A stretch of DNA of 15,209 nt. Origin: Eubacteriaceae bacterium. Lineage in GTDB: Bacteria > Bacillota > Clostridia > Eubacteriales > Alkalibacteraceae. The notes below the pieces were generated by a model that was not told the DNA's origin, made no database searches, and saw only the letters and a list, made by a program, of their open reading frames with translations. The stretch spans positions 1 through 15,209 of the forward strand of contig DMAW01000051.1 of NCBI GenBank assembly GCA_003446375.1. The letters run 5' to 3'. Positions 14,620-15,209 of the stretch are shown in pieces. The first letter of the stretch is position 1, and every line of letters begins with the position of its first letter. A program made the position numbers and the translations under genes.

Positions 14620-15209
14620 ATGGCGAAGATTGATGAAGTTAAAGAAAAAGTAGAAGCAGGCAAGACGAAATTGGTTCCTGTCCTAGTTCAAGAAGCTTTG
14701 GATGAAGGCCATTCAGCAGAAGATATACTGCAGGCAATGGTGGATGGAATGGGAGTCGTAGGAGACAAATTTTCTACAGGAGAAATTTTTGTCCCGGAGA
14801 TGCTCATAGCGGCAAAAGCCATGGCTAAAGGAGTAGATGTGCTCAAACCCCATATGGCAAGTGACAGCGCCTCGTCTTTTGGTACTTGTGTAATCGGAAC
14901 GGTAGAAGGAGATCTCCACGATATAGGGAAAAATCTCGTTACGATGATGGTTGAAAGCGCCGGATTTAAAATGATTGACCTTGGGGTAGACGTTCCGGCG
15001 GCTAAATTTGTAGATGCAATACGGGATAATGATAATGTCAAGCTAGTTGCTTGTTCGGGGTTATTGACGACTACGATGCCTGCGCTAAAAGAAACAGTCA
15101 GACAGGTAAAAGAAAGCGGATTTAATGTAAAAGTCATGGTAGGGGGAGCGCCGGTTACTCCTGAGTACGCCCAGCAGATAGGCGCAGACGGATATGCGCC
15201 GGATGCCGG
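14620..15209 (+). CDS. Corrinoid (B12-binding) methyl-carrier protein (3' truncated)
   Basis: This gene runs off the right edge; 196 codons are visible and the family is usually about 210-220 residues, so only a short end is missing. The N-terminal helical cap (about 1-88) precedes a B12-binding domain. It has the D98-L-H100-D-I-G103 motif with the cobalt-ligating histidine H100, the C145-S-G-L-L loop and the G175-G-A-P-V-T loop. This is the MtbC/MttC/MtaC layout. The ribosome binding site AAAGGAGG sits about nine bases before ATG at 14620. It receives a methyl group from a substrate-specific methyltransferase and hands it to the AcsE/MtgA-like partner encoded just upstream. Confidence 0.93.
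   Translation, partial: MAKIDEVKEKVEAGKTKLVPVLVQEALDEGHSAEDILQAMVDGMGVVGDKFSTGEIFVPEMLIAAKAMAKGVDVLKPHMASDSASSFGTCVIGTVEGDLHDIGKNLVTMMVESAGFKMIDLGVDVPAAKFVDAIRDNDNVKLVACSGLLTTTMPALKETVRQVKESGFNVKVMVGGAPVTPEYAQQIGADGYAPDA

Noticed and set aside
14688..15137. Long minus-strand open frame opposite the corrinoid protein gene
   Set aside because: It lies fully antisense to a clear B12-binding protein, is serine/threonine-rich low complexity and has no ribosome binding site.

Overview
The window is low-GC, Firmicutes-like DNA with strong GGAGG-type ribosome binding sites, frequent TTG starts and intrinsic terminators. The gene set is a siroheme nitrite/sulfite reductase, a corrinoid methyltransferase system, a clostridial DUF6465 protein and a DUF4914 protein. 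Together these suggest an anaerobic member of the Clostridia. The genus cannot be fixed from the sequence alone. No IS element, phage gene, CRISPR array, tRNA or rRNA was seen.

Left part (1-5400). A 5'-truncated nitrite/sulfite reductase converges on a ccdA-tlpA pair that moves reductant across the membrane to extracytoplasmic thiols. The ccdA promoter region carries a CRP/FNR-like palindrome (GTGA-N6-TCAC). Next is a complete Trk potassium uptake system: trkA and trkH on the minus strand overlap by 53 nt, both have TTG starts, and a strong terminator closes the unit.

Middle (5400-10870). A well-expressed-looking single gene encodes a 623-residue DUF4914-family protein with a P-loop resembling PEP carboxykinase and HPr kinase. 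It has its own promoter and RBS and ends at a bidirectional terminator. That terminator is shared with a convergent pair made of a YibE/F membrane protein and a lipoprotein class B penicillin-binding protein of the MecA_N type. The yibE/F promoter has a perfect 12-bp palindrome over the predicted transcription start.

Right part (10870-15209). A frameshifted, truncated remnant of a slipin (stomatin/SPFH) gene lies between yibE/F and purE. The purKE operon makes carboxyaminoimidazole ribonucleotide in purine synthesis and ends at a terminator buried in the tail of that remnant. A lone DUF6465 gene with its own terminator follows. The window ends in a plus-strand operon start: a methyltetrahydrofolate:corrinoid-type methyltransferase (TTG start, TTGACA promoter) and a corrinoid protein cut by the window edge. 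These are two parts of a three-component methyl-transfer system whose substrate-specific methyltransferase is not in view.

Most of the window is ordinary core and accessory metabolism. The least understood items are the DUF4914 protein, the YibE/F-PBP pair, the DUF6465 protein and the two palindromic operator candidates.
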